Origin: Chaetorhynchus papuensis
Taxonomy: Eukaryota > Chordata > Aves > Passeriformes > Rhipiduridae
DNA: 64,000 nt
Direction: 5' to 3'
NCBI GenBank assembly: GCA_013396525.1
Contig: VWYX01001270.1
Span: 143,165-207,164 of the forward strand
Part shown: positions 38,601-49,579 of the stretch, piece by piece
Layout: each line of letters begins with the position of its first letter
Numbering within the stretch: the first letter of the stretch is position 1
Made by a program: the position numbers and the translations under genes
The notes under the pieces: model-generated
Told to the model about the DNA's origin: nothing
Databases searched by the model: none
The model's input: only the letters and a program-made list of their open reading frames with translations

Positions 38601-40681
38601 CCCAGCTGAGCGCCTGCAAGGGGACACTGTGCAACCACAGGGATCACCCTGGTCCACAGTCACAGCAGAAGCTGTTTCTTCCTCAGAAAACCCCCCCTTG
38701 CTTACAAGTCAGCCTCTGTTTCTTTGTGACTCATTCTGTGTTTAACCATTACATTTTTCCTGTTGTTCTGCCTTGTTTTGAAGCTGTCAGTGAGTTTGCC
38801 ATTATCCCTCTGCACACCACTCCAGACACAGCAGTGCGGGAGATTGATGAGCTCTATGATGTGTACTTAGATGTCAAACAGCGCTGGAAAACCGAGGTTG
38901 GTTGCCACATCTGTGTCACCTACAGGGCTTTGGTACCGAGTCACTGGCCACGTTATTCGCTATTCGGAGCTGAAAACCTTAAACCCATTGATAATGAGCC
39001 CCAGGTTTTGAGTATCTCTTTGGTGTATTTTCATTGAGTTCTCCACATTTTATATAGTAAACCTGATCACTTAATAAAACTATTATCAGCATGTCCTGGT
39101 GTGCCCAGCAGAAAGGAGAAGCCCCACTGCATCCATGGACCATAAAAATCCTCATTGGTCTTCTTTTGAAAATCCGTCCTCATGATTACATTTGGAAACT
39201 CTCCTGCCTTCCAGAACTTCATCTTCATGGGGGACTTCAATGCTGGGTGTAGCTATGTTCCCCAAAAGCAGTGGAAGAACATCCGTCTGAGGACTCACTC
39301 TGAATTCCTCTGGCTAATTGGTGACAAAAATGACACAACGGTGAAGGACAGCACAAGATGTGCTTATGACAGGTAAAGGGCTCACTGCCAAACCATCTGC
39401 TGGTTTTGACTCTGAGAGAAAAATTGTATCAAAAGGTGTCTGTGACCAACAGAGAAAACAAATGTACATGAGGCCCTCAAAGATAAAACAGCATCCAGGG
39501 GAAATGTGATCCAAATTCTTCTAGTCAGGAGCACAAAGCCCTTTGCAGAGCAGACTGGGCAGGATTTACACAGAACCAGCCACTGCTGTGGCTCAGGTGG
39601 GGACAGATGACAGGACAGCCAGCAGCACTTCTCATCTGCAGAGAGCCCTGCAGACACCTGGCAGGAGGTGCTGCTGCCTTCTCCATGCCAGCTTTGCACC
39701 ATGGCTTTTGCTCTCATGTTTGTGATTTGGATTGACAGAGGCACAGCGAGGTTCTGCTTGGGGAGGGGACACCTCACCTTGCCCTGGACTTGTGGCAGGT
39801 CCTGCTGCCATTGCAGTTCCCTCGGCAGGGACAAGGATACATCAGCTATTAGAGCCCAGAGTCCTCTTCAAGAACAAGTTTCTGGGTCTGGGCAGGACTT
39901 CACTGATACTCCAGTCGTTGTTGTCCTGTGATTTTCGTATCCAGAGCAGGGCTTTGAAATTTGCAGCATTGTTGGGTGGGTTTAGACAGAAGTCATTTAA
40001 TGTTGGTTCCAAGGCCAGTGCACACCAAGGTATTTATGTGCTTCTCTGCCAAGGAGGCACCTGAAGGAGGGGACATCTCTGGGTGGGCAGCCCATGGGTA
40101 AGGACAAACCACACATAGCTGTGACTCCATCAGAGCCACCTCTCTGGCCACCAGCTCAGTGCAGGGTGGCTGCCACAGGTCAGGCACCCCATCACAGCAC
40201 CGTGTTCCCTTGCTCCTTGCAGGATTGTGGTCAGCGGAGAGAAGCTCATCCAGGCTGTGGTGCCACACTCTGCCAATGTCTTTGATTTCCTGAAGGAGTT
40301 TCAGATGACAGAGGAGCAGGTAGGCACAGCACAGCCCCCCCAGCAGCGGGGAGGGGCTGCCATGGGAGCACAGAGCCAGCAGGGTCCAGGCAGTGCTGAG
40401 CACAGACCTGGCTGTACAACCAGGTCACTGGTGCTCATCCCTCCCAAAATGATGCGATGCTCACGTGCCACCTCCCCACATCCACTTTCCACCCAGGCAG
40501 GGCTTGGAGAGAGGACGGGTGGCTCCCAACCCTCTGTGCCGTTGTCTTGCAGGCGCTGCGGGTGAGCGACCATTTCCCGGTAGAATTTGAGTTAAAAGCA
40601 AAAGGTGGCTTCTTCAACTGGCTGAGATCGAAGTTTTCACGGAAGAGGAGACCAAAGAAGAGCCGCCGATCGAGATCATGA
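35508..40681 (+). CDS. DNASE1L3: DNASE1L3, deoxyribonuclease gamma (complete, 8 exons)
   Basis: Spliced coding sequence: 35508-35645, 37086-37174, 37796-37888, 38184-38296, 38784-38896, 39215-39372, 40223-40319, 40553-40681; 930 nt, 309 residues plus stop. All junctions are GT/AG and in phase. A hydrophobic signal peptide (about residues 1-19) precedes KICSFNV. The endonuclease/exonuclease/phosphatase fold carries LGRNSYKEQY with Glu100, IIPLHTT with His155, GDFNAGCSYVP with Asp189, and SDHFPVEF with His274. His155 and His274 fall at the numbers I recall for human. Arg206, the site of a known human lupus-linked variant, is also present. GCSYVP and NIRLRT mark DNASE1L3 rather than DNASE1 or L1/L2. 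The secreted enzyme degrades chromatin in microparticles and apoptotic bodies and needs Ca2+/Mg2+. The C-terminal tail is very basic. The first ATG (35508) has a weak context; Met3 is an alternative start. Confidence 0.96.
37086..37174 (+). CDS. DNASE1L3: DNASE1L3 exon 2 (residues 47-76)
   Basis: Starts IISRCDIMLLMEVKDSKN after CCTTGCAG and ends KLT with Ser76 split AG|C. It carries Glu58, the equivalent of a metal-binding glutamate of the DNase I family. Confidence 0.95.
37796..37888 (+). CDS. DNASE1L3: DNASE1L3 exon 3 (residues 76-107)
   Basis: Encodes QLTGPKEEYRCVASE and then RLGRNSYKEQYVFIY. Two AGs lie four bases apart at the acceptor; only the first keeps the frame. The region before RLGRN differs strongly from the mammalian protein. 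Confidence 0.93.
38184..38296 (+). CDS. DNASE1L3: DNASE1L3 exon 4 (residues 107-145)
   Basis: Starts after CTGCTGCAG, encodes QDQVSVKQTYQYPDT and DEDVFSREPFIIWW, and ends before GTGAGG. Confidence 0.95.
38784..38896 (+). CDS. DNASE1L3: DNASE1L3 exon 5 (residues 145-182)
   Basis: Encodes FAIIPLHTTPDTAVREIDEL with catalytic His155 and ends WKTE. The donor GTTGGT is weak, so some intron retention is possible. Confidence 0.95.
39215..39372 (+). CDS. DNASE1L3: DNASE1L3 exon 6 (residues 183-235)
   Basis: Encodes FIFMGDFNAGCSYVPQKQW and NIRLRTHSEF, including Asp189 and Arg206, and ends CAYDR split AG|G. Confidence 0.96.
40223..40319 (+). CDS. DNASE1L3: DNASE1L3 exon 7 (residues 235-267)
   Basis: Encodes IVVSGEKLIQAVVPHSANV to MTEEQ. 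The acceptor is CCTTGCAG and the donor is GTAGGC. Confidence 0.95.
40553..40681 (+). CDS. DNASE1L3: DNASE1L3 exon 8 and stop (residues 268-309)
   Basis: Starts ALRVSDHFPVEF with catalytic His274 and ends in a tail where 10 of the last 16 residues are Lys or Arg. The stop codon TGA is at 40679-40681. Confidence 0.95.
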   Translation, partial: ALRVSDHFPVEFELKAKGGFFNWLRSKFSRKRRPKKSRRSRS

Positions 40682-40895
40682 GCGTGCTGAGTCCTCGAAA
40701 CACACAGATGCCAACAGATCTTGTAGAAGACTGGTGTAGATAAACTCACAGCAAGTGCAATACTTAGTGGGAAAAAAACCCCAAATATTTAGTTAGATAT
40801 GTATTTCAAATATTTTGAGCGAGAAGGCAAATTAAACCTTCGGGTTGCTTTTTCTTCATTGTATACAGAAATAAATCAGCTAGAAGCAGCACACT
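40682..40895 (+). terminator. DNASE1L3: DNASE1L3 3' UTR and polyadenylation signal
   Basis: A canonical AATAAA lies at 40870-40875, about 190 bases after the stop codon, with an ATTAAA-like variant about 40 bases earlier. Cleavage is expected near 40890, giving a short 3' UTR. Confidence 0.7.
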
Positions 40896-42261
40896 CTACT
40901 GGTCACAAATGTGAGGAGCTACTGCAGGGCTAAAATTCTTCTGTGCGCTTCACCTGCAACACCTGAAGGGCAGGGAGCCATGTTCCCATGGGCTCTGGAG
41001 CTCTGCCATTCCTCTGCAGGGGCACGAGGATTAAAAGGACCTTTTTGCATCGTGAGTGAGTGTCTGTGTCTGTGTGTGTTTATTCTTCAGAGCTACAACC
41101 AGCAGGACATGAGTCTGTACCTGGTGGTTTGCAATGGAGAATGTTGGTGAATTTAGAGTACTTCTCAGTGAGGGGTTTAAATTCTCACAGCATCCAGGGA
41201 CTGGGGAAAGACAGAAAGAAAAGACAGAGGGACAGGCAGTGAGAGCCCCTTTTCTGCACTGCCCCAGCTCAGGGCAGCAGGAAGCTGGTGGTTCTCACCC
41301 CTGCCCACCTGCAAACCTCAGGTGAGAAGTCCTAGGGATCCCAGGTGACACTGCTGCCAACCAAGTGTCATAAAATTCACATTAAAATCTGATTTCAGCA
41401 TCCTGACATGGAAGTGAACTGCATCCCGCCCTCCAAAAAAAAAAAAAAAAATCTCCATGGCAGCTCACAGTCCTCTGATGAACCAGACTTTAATGATGAC
41501 TATTTAATGCAATGGTGCAGCAATCTGTTTTCTAGCTCAGCCCACAGGCTGTATTTAGTGCAAACCAAACCCTGTCACACAGATGGCATCTGGGGAGTGG
41601 GAATAATCCAACTGTTAGTAGAGACAAATATTCATCTCCCTTCATCATCCCTTCAATGCACCCCAGGTTGCCTGCTGAAGGGGCAGGGAGGGCAGGCGAG
41701 TGAGAGAGGCTTTGTGGGGAGGAAAACAGTTTGGCCTTTGTGAAACCCACTGTTCAGGGAGAAGAATTTGAGGAAAGAAACTAAATCAAGAGAAAATTAT
41801 CCCCGGGGGGTGTGTGCAAGGCAGACAACAAATCCTCCAACTTTCAGTAGCAATTAGACTTGAAATGATCCAGCATTTCATATGCTCCCTCACTCACACT
41901 GCAGTCAACGCAGAGGAAAAAGCCTGATTTAGAACAAATATTTACATTGGGGTTTTTATAGAGATGCCTCTGTCTGGCTGACATCAGTGATGGCTCATGT
42001 GAAGGCTGAAACCAGTCTGGGTCTCTGCACTCACATCTTGCTCCTATGGTAAGCACTTTCTGTCTCCTGGCTTTCAGAAAGGAGCAGTGCACAGAGAAAG
42101 AAATCACCCTCCAGAAAAGCAATAATGGACACATTCAGTCATAAAAGAGATGTAATTACAACTAAGTTTTACTGAAAATATTTGTCCTTCTTTGCAATAT
42201 TGGGTATAGCCCTTAATCCAGCCCTTGAAGATAAGAGATGTGGGCAGAGGAGTGATGTCAG

Positions 42262-42585
42262 TGGCTGTGGATCCAGAGCAGCATGCTGGGTTTGGCTGGG
42301 ATAGAGTGAATTTTCTTCACAGTAGCTGGAATGGGGCTGGGTTTTGGATCTGTGCTGAAAACCGTGTTGATAACACAAGGATGTTTTTGTTACTGCTGAG
42401 CAGTGCTTACACAGAGCCAAGGCATTTTCTGCCTCTCACCCCACCAGCAAGCTGGCTGGGAATGCACAAGAAATTGAGAGGGGATGCAGCCACAACAACT
42501 GATTCCCACTGACCCAAGGGATATCCCATACCAAATGGAGTCCTGCTCAGCACTCAAAGCCTGGGGAAGAAGAAGGATTCATCTT
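42262..42585 (+). mobile_element. Avian endogenous retrovirus LTR fragment
   Basis: The stretch GGGTTTGGCTGGGATAGAGT, the following GTGTTGATAACACAAGGATG and CTGAGCAGTGCTTACACAGAG, and the later GGATATCCCATACCAAATGG match a U3 pattern I recognise from avian ERV long terminal repeats. It is degraded and truncated at the right. No internal retroviral genes are visible next to it. Confidence 0.6.
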
Positions 42586-43704
42586 GCAGAGATGCTGAGC
42601 ATCTGACCAACAGAGAGACATCTTAATGTGAACTGATGCTCCTCCATGGAGAGCTGGGACACTGTTTTGTGGGATTCACAGCAGAGAGACAGCATCTGCA
42701 CTCAGATTGTGTGTTTGATAGGGGCTGGGAGGTGTCCCAAACTCCTACTGTCAGCACAGTCTGTCTCTGTAGATATTCACTAGACAATATTATAATTACA
42801 TCCTAAAATATTTAACAGTTCATGTCGTCTCTAGATTTCCCCCACTGGGGATCATTACCCAGCTGTCCCAACTGCAAAGGGGTTTTAAAGTTGTTCCAGT
42901 CTGCAGGAGCTTCAATATATTCTGCAGCCAGAACAAAGTTTCTCTTTTTGATGAATAAGGCTTCTTGAGCTTTATTTATGATCAAACAGAAGTTTTTCAC
43001 TAGGAATCCAAAATTCCTGGAGAGACTTTGACTCATGCAAGCCAGGTCTCAGATCATGGCTGGGACAGAAACAAAGAGGCTCTTCAGAAGCTGAAAAGTC
43101 TGTTTCCTCCCCAGCAGCCCTGTTCAGGCGAGAACACAGAGCAGAGAGGGTTCAGCTGAACAAAAAGTGCTAAGACCCCCAATCCCTCAGGCTGGGGTCC
43201 TTAGGAAGCCCTTCTCCAGTGCATGGTACTGGGCATCCTCGCTTCCCACAGACCCAAGGTCTCCACTGCCCCACAGACAGACTCCTCCCCAGCCCACAGA
43301 AGGTCTCTCTGCCCCTCTCCCCACAAAAACCCACACAAGGAAGGTTTTTACTGCCCTGGGGGTGTGAGTCCCTTGGCAGGGAAACCCCCAGGAACCCACA
43401 GCAGCAGCCCAAAGCAGGACTGCCTCTCCTCTACAGCCTCAATCATCTCCCCTGGACAGGTTTGTCCATCTGCACCTTCACCTGAGGAGGGCTCACGTCC
43501 CTCTTCCTGGCCTTGGCACTGCTCCCCACTAACCCACAGCCCTGACACCTCTCTGCCTGCCCCACAGGGTGAGAGACCCTTTGGCCCAGGGTAAGGCTCT
43601 GCCTACCTCCTTTTGCCTCTTCTGAGCTACTGGCAGCAATGAGGACACGGGAGAGATGGTACAAAACCCCACAGGGACCCACCTGGCTTCTCCTTTTGGG
43701 GTCT

Positions 43705-43918
43705 GTACCTAATATCCAATCTAAACCTCCCCTGGTGCAACTTGAGGCTGTTTCCTCATCCTGTCACTTGTTACTTGGGAGAAAAGACCATCCCCCACCT
43801 GGCTACACCCTCCTGTCAGGTGTTGTAGAGCCATAAGGTTCCCCCTGAGCCTCCTTTTCTCCAGGCTAAACACCCCCTGCCTCAGCTACTCCTCATAAAT
43901 CTTGTGCCCCAGACCAGA
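43705..43918 (-). mobile_element. CR1 LINE fragment
   Basis: Contains CTAATATCCAATCTAAACCT, CACTTGTTACTTGGGAGAAA and CCTCCTTTTCTCCAGGCTAA in the order found in the reverse complement of the avian CR1 3' region. The terminal segment is missing, so this is a truncated internal piece. Confidence 0.85.
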
Positions 43919-45162
43919 TGTACACATGTACAGATGTTTGGCCACATACAGATGTGCAGCAAACAACTGAGCTGCAGCCCCCAGAAGGGCTGTGTTTGCT
44001 GTCACACAGCAGGCCTGGTAGCACTGATAGCAAAATCAAAGGCAGAAAAATCAAAGAGCCACCCAGTGTGATACCAGCAGCTGGTCCAAGCCTGGCTGTT
44101 TCATGGCTCCCTCAGCCTCTGGAGGGGCTGTGGGAAGCACTTGTGCCCCAGGCCGGAGTTGGCCACTCGCTGCCCAAGCATCTGCCGCGGAAAAGGAGCA
44201 CGAGTGGAGCAGGGGCTTCCTGGGCAGTGCTCAGGTGGCATTAGGGGAGCTTCTTTCAGCAGCCCTGCAGCCCAGAGCTCAGTTGGTCCCGGCGGGGGCT
44301 TTTCTCTGCCAAGCAAGCCTGGGAGATGGAGCGCAGGAGGCGAGCGCAGCAGTCATCTTTCTCCTGCCTCTAGTCAAAAGGAAAACAATTTTAGACATCA
44401 TTTTTCCCCTCTCCGTCGTAAAAAGCACCTGCAAGCTCCCATCAGCCCCTGGCCCAGAATAAGGCGTTTCCGCCCTGCCCTGCGGAGCCCGGCACACATG
44501 GACCATTATTAGGGCCCCCTCTGGTGGCATCACTGTGAGTCCCGGTTGTCTGGGGGGTTCCCGTGGAATTCACACCCAGAGCCCTCAGCACGGCCAGCAA
44601 ACCCAGCCGCGGCAAGGAATCGGAATTTCACCCTCCTCAGCTGGGAGCTCATGGATCTGCATCCCCCCGTGCTCTCCCCGTGTTCTCTTCACTCGCTGCA
44701 GACAGCCCACGGCTGACCCCAAGCAGTCCCTGGGCCCACCGCGTTTCTAAATGAGTTTTGCAATAGAGGGAGCACTTTGCTGGCTCCAGGCCTGGTTATT
44801 CATGGCCCACAGTCATTTAGCTGGGAAACGCGCTGTGATGACCCTCACGAGGCGGCAGCAGCTCCCAGGACCAGGTCCTGGCAGGTTACAGGGCACATCA
44901 GCCCCTGGGACCCCTCGGTGTCCCTGCCATACCTGCACCAGGGGCACCAGGGCAGCTGGCTTGGTCCAGCAGCAAGCACAGCCTTTCCTGGCTGTCCAGC
45001 CCCTTGGGATGTCTTCCAGTGACTGTGCTTCTGCTGTTTGGTGGTTTGTACCAGGTTTTGGGGAAGATGTGAGGCTGTTCTGGCACCAGTGCCACCATTC
45101 CCTCTGTCACAGATGCCACTGACCCCTTCCCTGCAGTTTGGATCAGAGGCTCTTTCTGCAAC

Positions 45163-45440
45163 CACAGAATCATAGAATATCCTGAGTTGAAAGGGACCCA
45201 CAAAAATCATCAAATCCAACTCCTGGCCCTGCCCACAACAACCCCAAAATTCACATCACATGCCTGAGAGCATTGTCCAAAGTGTTTGTGAACTCTGGCA
45301 GGCTTGGGGCCATGACCACTTCCCTGGGGAGCCTGTTCCTGTGCTCAACCACCCTCTGGGTGAAAAGCGTTTTCCTAATAGCCATCCTAAACCTTCCTGA
45401 GCTTGGGCTCAGCCCATGTTCTTCTTCATCATCCTGAGGG
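45163..45440 (-). mobile_element. CR1 LINE 3'-end fragment
   Basis: Begins CACAGAATCATAGAATATCC and continues through ATCCAACTCCTGGCCCTGCC, GTTTGTGAACTCTGGCAGGC and CCACCCTCTGGGTGAAAAGC. This is the standard avian CR1 3' end read as the reverse complement. It is 5'-truncated, as is usual for CR1. Confidence 0.9.
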
Positions 45441-47408
45441 TTCAGGGACACAAACTCTGCACTCTCACCTGGTATAAAACCACAAGCACCCTTTCTCTGC
45501 AGGCTGCTTTTCCAGCCAGTGTGAAAAACAAGGTTAAATACTTTGTGTGTCATTTTAAATATAGAGTCTCAGCTGTCAGTGTTTGCAGGGGCAATTTTCT
45601 CGTAGAGAGAAGACAGATTTATAGGAATTCATTTCCATATTGGCAGAGTAACCAAAAACCTCCCCTGAAAAGCTCTGCAAATGCTGGCATTGAGACACGA
45701 AGGCTTTCTGTGCCTCTCTGCTGGGAGGAGAGCCTGACCCCAGCCATTTCTGGGGAAGCCAGATGCAAAATCCCACCCCCCAAACAAAACACCCTAGCTG
45801 GACATCACTGTCAGAAGGAAATACCCCCCCGGCAAGGCCAGCTCCTCCATGGGGCCCGAAGGACTCAGGCTTCCAGCTCAGCAGGGATGTAAATATTTGT
45901 GGTACCAAGGTCCTGCAGAAAGGCAGCTCAGCACAGGAAAGAGCTGTCAAACATACCTCTAGGTCCTGCTAAATCATATTTTCCTATTAATTTTTTTAAA
46001 AATCATATATACTTGCTTTTCATTAATGTCATTTAAAGAATGTGCTTTAAATCTCAGTCAAATTAACAGCGACAGGAGCTATAAATCCAACCTGATTTAC
46101 TGACAATATTTTTTCTAAGCATGCAATATAAATTCACAACTATGAAAATTAACTCTGAAAGTCTGAGAAATTCTGAAAAGCCATTTAAAAGCCTTTTCCC
46201 AGGAGGCCCTGGGGAAACAGTCCCACACAAGAGGGGAGCCTGGCAGCAGGGCTGTTTTGATAACCTTCAGTGAAAGGGACCTGAGAATATTAACCATTAC
46301 TGGAGGCTGGGGAGGAAAAAAATGCTGTAGCCCTCCCTGCTGCTTTTCCAGCTCGGATGGAGCTGTGAAGATGTGGCACCTGGGATGGGGATGGGAATAT
46401 CTCTAAGTTGCTGTAACACCAGGAAAAATTACTTTAAAAAATAAACTTTTTTTTTAGAGGAGTTTGTGAGTTTGATGCTGAAAGGTTCAGGTACCAGGTG
46501 GGTTTGGTCCCAGCAGGGCTGGGTGCTCTGGTGAGTGTTCTGCACCACTGCTGTCAGCAGCAAAATTCCAAACACTCCTTTCTGCTGCTCTGGATGTGGA
46601 AAGATGTGATAAATAAGGAAAAAAATAAGAAAAAGAAGATCCTCCAAGCCTCCAAGCTGGCACAAAGCACAGATAAACACCTGGGGATGCTGCCAGCAGC
46701 TTTGCAAGGCCCCATTCCTTGGGTGCCAGAGCTGTCCCTGACCTGGCAGAGGACAAACTGGGCAACCAGTTTCATTTGGCTCATGGGAGAGCATGGCACA
46801 GCCAGCTGTCATAATAACAAATGGTTTGGAAAGAGTCTTTCCTCAACCAAATAAAAAACACTCTGTAAAAAAGCGTTGTGCCATTCCCTGAATTAAGTTT
46901 CATGCAACTCCATCCCAGTTTCTGTCAAGTGATGTCTGTTAATACGTAACCACCTTGGATAGGCTTTTACATGTGATTTATACATAGTTTGTTCCCTTTT
47001 TTCCCAGGTGAAAAAGGTGCATTGTCTGCACTGCAAGTACATTTCAATTTGGAGTAAAAAAAAAAAAAAATCAAGTAAGTTTAAAACAAATAAATGCAGA
47101 AGTTGAAAGTGAGTAGAGAAAAAAAGCAGTTTCTGGATTAGAAATTTCACAATCTCACTTTCAACAGACAATTAGAGGGAAAAGTAATTACAGGGTTTGC
47201 ATCATCTGACCAAACCAAGAGCCCTGCTGAGCAACAGCCTCAGCACCCACATTGTCAATGCACCTGCAGACATCAGAGCAGATCAGGGCTTTTTGAGCGT
47301 GAAGGGAAATCCAGCTTGGACACACAAAGTGCTCTGCACAGGCCCAGGCCTTGAGACCAACCGCTGCAGCAACATGGACAAAAAAATTAAATATACTGGA
47401 TCACCTTT

Positions 47409-47625
47409 ACATACACACACACACATATATACACACACATATATATAATGATTCAAGGATTAATTATATAAAGGTTAAATGTAAAGAATAATTTTGTAAA
47501 GATTAAATAATTTGAATTATTAAAATAAATAGTAAATTTAAAATACTTTCAATTATATTAAACATTTAAAACAGCCAAAGTTATTAAAATAATTTAAATG
47601 TATATATTTAATTTATTATAGATAC
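47409..47625. repeat. CA/TA microsatellite and AT-rich block
   Basis: An imperfect (CA)n/(TA)n run at 47409-47447 is followed by about 175 bases made almost only of A and T words such as ATTAAA and TAAATAAT. Confidence 0.9.
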
Positions 47626-49579
47626 TCACAGCTGCACAAGGTAAAATGCAATTCTCAGTTTTGAGCAACACCCCGGTAGATGAGATATTTGCCATGCTGG
47701 CTGCAGAGATGACCATCAGAAACACAGAGCCAAGGCCATGGACAGCCAGAGAGGGCTGAAGAGGGAACTCCAACAGCTCCCCAAACCAAAGAAGGCCAGT
47801 GGGCAACCAGTGCAGGTGAGACCCCAAGGTACAGCAGGAACAAGCACAGCCCAGGGTCAGGGACGGCTACAGGGCAGACTTGAGCTGCAGGGTGAGGACA
47901 GGCTGAGTGTATGGGTTGTGAGGAGCTCCAGGACATCATCTCCAAAGACCCCTTCTCTTCGCCCATGGAGATGTACAAATGCATCCCACCAGCACCAGGC
48001 AGGGGGCTGGAATGCTCTGGAGTTACCATCCCACGGCAACTGCTGTGCTGCAGGGACTTACCTTCCACCACCCACCAAACACCCAGTGAACCTCCCAGCT
48101 GTGCCATGGGCCCCAGCCCGTGTTCCCATGTGGCAGTGCCCTGCCCTGGGTCACTGGCCAGCAGCAGGAGGGCTCCAGCCGGCTACCAGGCCACTGCCAG
48201 ATCTGGTGCAGGGCTCGCAGGACAGCTTGGGCCAGCTGCAGAGGGGAGGAGTTCCCAGTGGCACTCACAGGGACTAAGTGGCCAAATCCTACTGCAAACC
48301 ACCACCAAGGAGAGAGACTATAAACAAAGAGAAAAGAACTTAAGTTCAACCAAATTGGTAGAAAAGCACTTCCACACCTAAAGCCAAAAAACTGATGCCA
48401 GTCCTCTTTCTATGCTGAATAAATTGCATCTTGTACCATTGCAAGTCTACCCAGCAGGAGGCACCGGGACACCAGTAACCCAGTACTTGACACAGCAGCC
48501 CCACTGCGCTTAGAAACCTTTGTCAAAGTGCCAAAAGCAGAGCAGAATGTGCCCCAAAGCACCGATCTGTGCCCAACACAAAGTCAGTCCTCAGCTAGCA
48601 GAGCTGCTGGCGTTAGCTGAATGTTGTTGCCCAAAATCAACCCTTCCAAAAAGCTCTTCCCATCACCAGCACTGGGTGCTTGCTGTCCTTAGCAAATTTT
48701 TGTGGCCAATCCACAGCTGTCAGTGCCCAGGCCAGGCAGAGTTGGTTACTTGAAGCAGAGCTCTGTTCTTATTGAAGGTAACCCCAGCCATGGTAACAAC
48801 CAGGGTCCATCAACTTCACAGCCAACTCCTGCTAATTTCAGCTGGTATCATAAAACTGAGACAAGGGGCAACAGGCAAGAGAAAGCCAGACAGGAGCAGG
48901 GTCACTGGGACATAGGAGTTACACAGGTGAGACACTCAAGGTTTACTCACCCCAACAGCTGTATCCAGGTTTTTTTGTTTTGTTTAAAAACATTGAATAG
49001 GAGACTCACGCTGACATAGCACAAGGCTAATGAAACACAGTTAACTATAAAAAGGAAATAATCTGATAAACCTGGGGCAGGAAAGTCCTTGGCAGCCACT
49101 GCATCTCAGGTTTCACCGGGGCTTTCTGCAGGAGAGTGTTTGGGAAAACATCTGCTGGTTTCCATGGCTGTGCCTGGAGGTGCTGGCCCCAGGTGCAGGG
49201 AGACACCTTCTGCAAACAACCCCAGGGATCCCGGGGGGAGCAGCGGGTGCTGAGAGCGCCCCGGGATCACAGCCCAGCTGGCAGCTCTGGGGACACAGCA
49301 CTGCCCCCATGCCTGGGGTCTGCACAGGGCAAACGAGCACGGCTGTGTAATGCCCCAACCACTCTGTGCCCACTGTATCCTGGACGTTCATGCCATGGCT
49401 TAAACTTCTGCCATTTTGTTTTAAGGAAAAAAAAAGGTTTCAGGGAAAAAAAAGTACTGGTGCTGAGGTGCTGCCCAAATTTTCATGGCTATTTTCATGG
49501 GCTATTTGGCCTGCCTGAAGCTGCTGTGTGGTGTAGTTTCAGTCTGAACTTTACTGACTACATATGAAAAGAATCCGAT

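Larger units (their letters stand above)
35646..40552 (+). other. DNASE1L3: DNASE1L3 introns
   Basis: Seven introns with no nested gene recognised. The longest are 35646-37085 (AT-rich in its first half) and 39373-40222. Confidence 0.6.
40896..49579. other. Convergent intergenic DNA between DNASE1L3 and FLNB
   Basis: No gene recognised. The region holds two CR1 fragments, an LTR fragment, a CA/TA microsatellite and a strongly AT-rich block. One minus-strand frame (42812-43036) looks protein-like but matches nothing I recognise. Confidence 0.55.
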
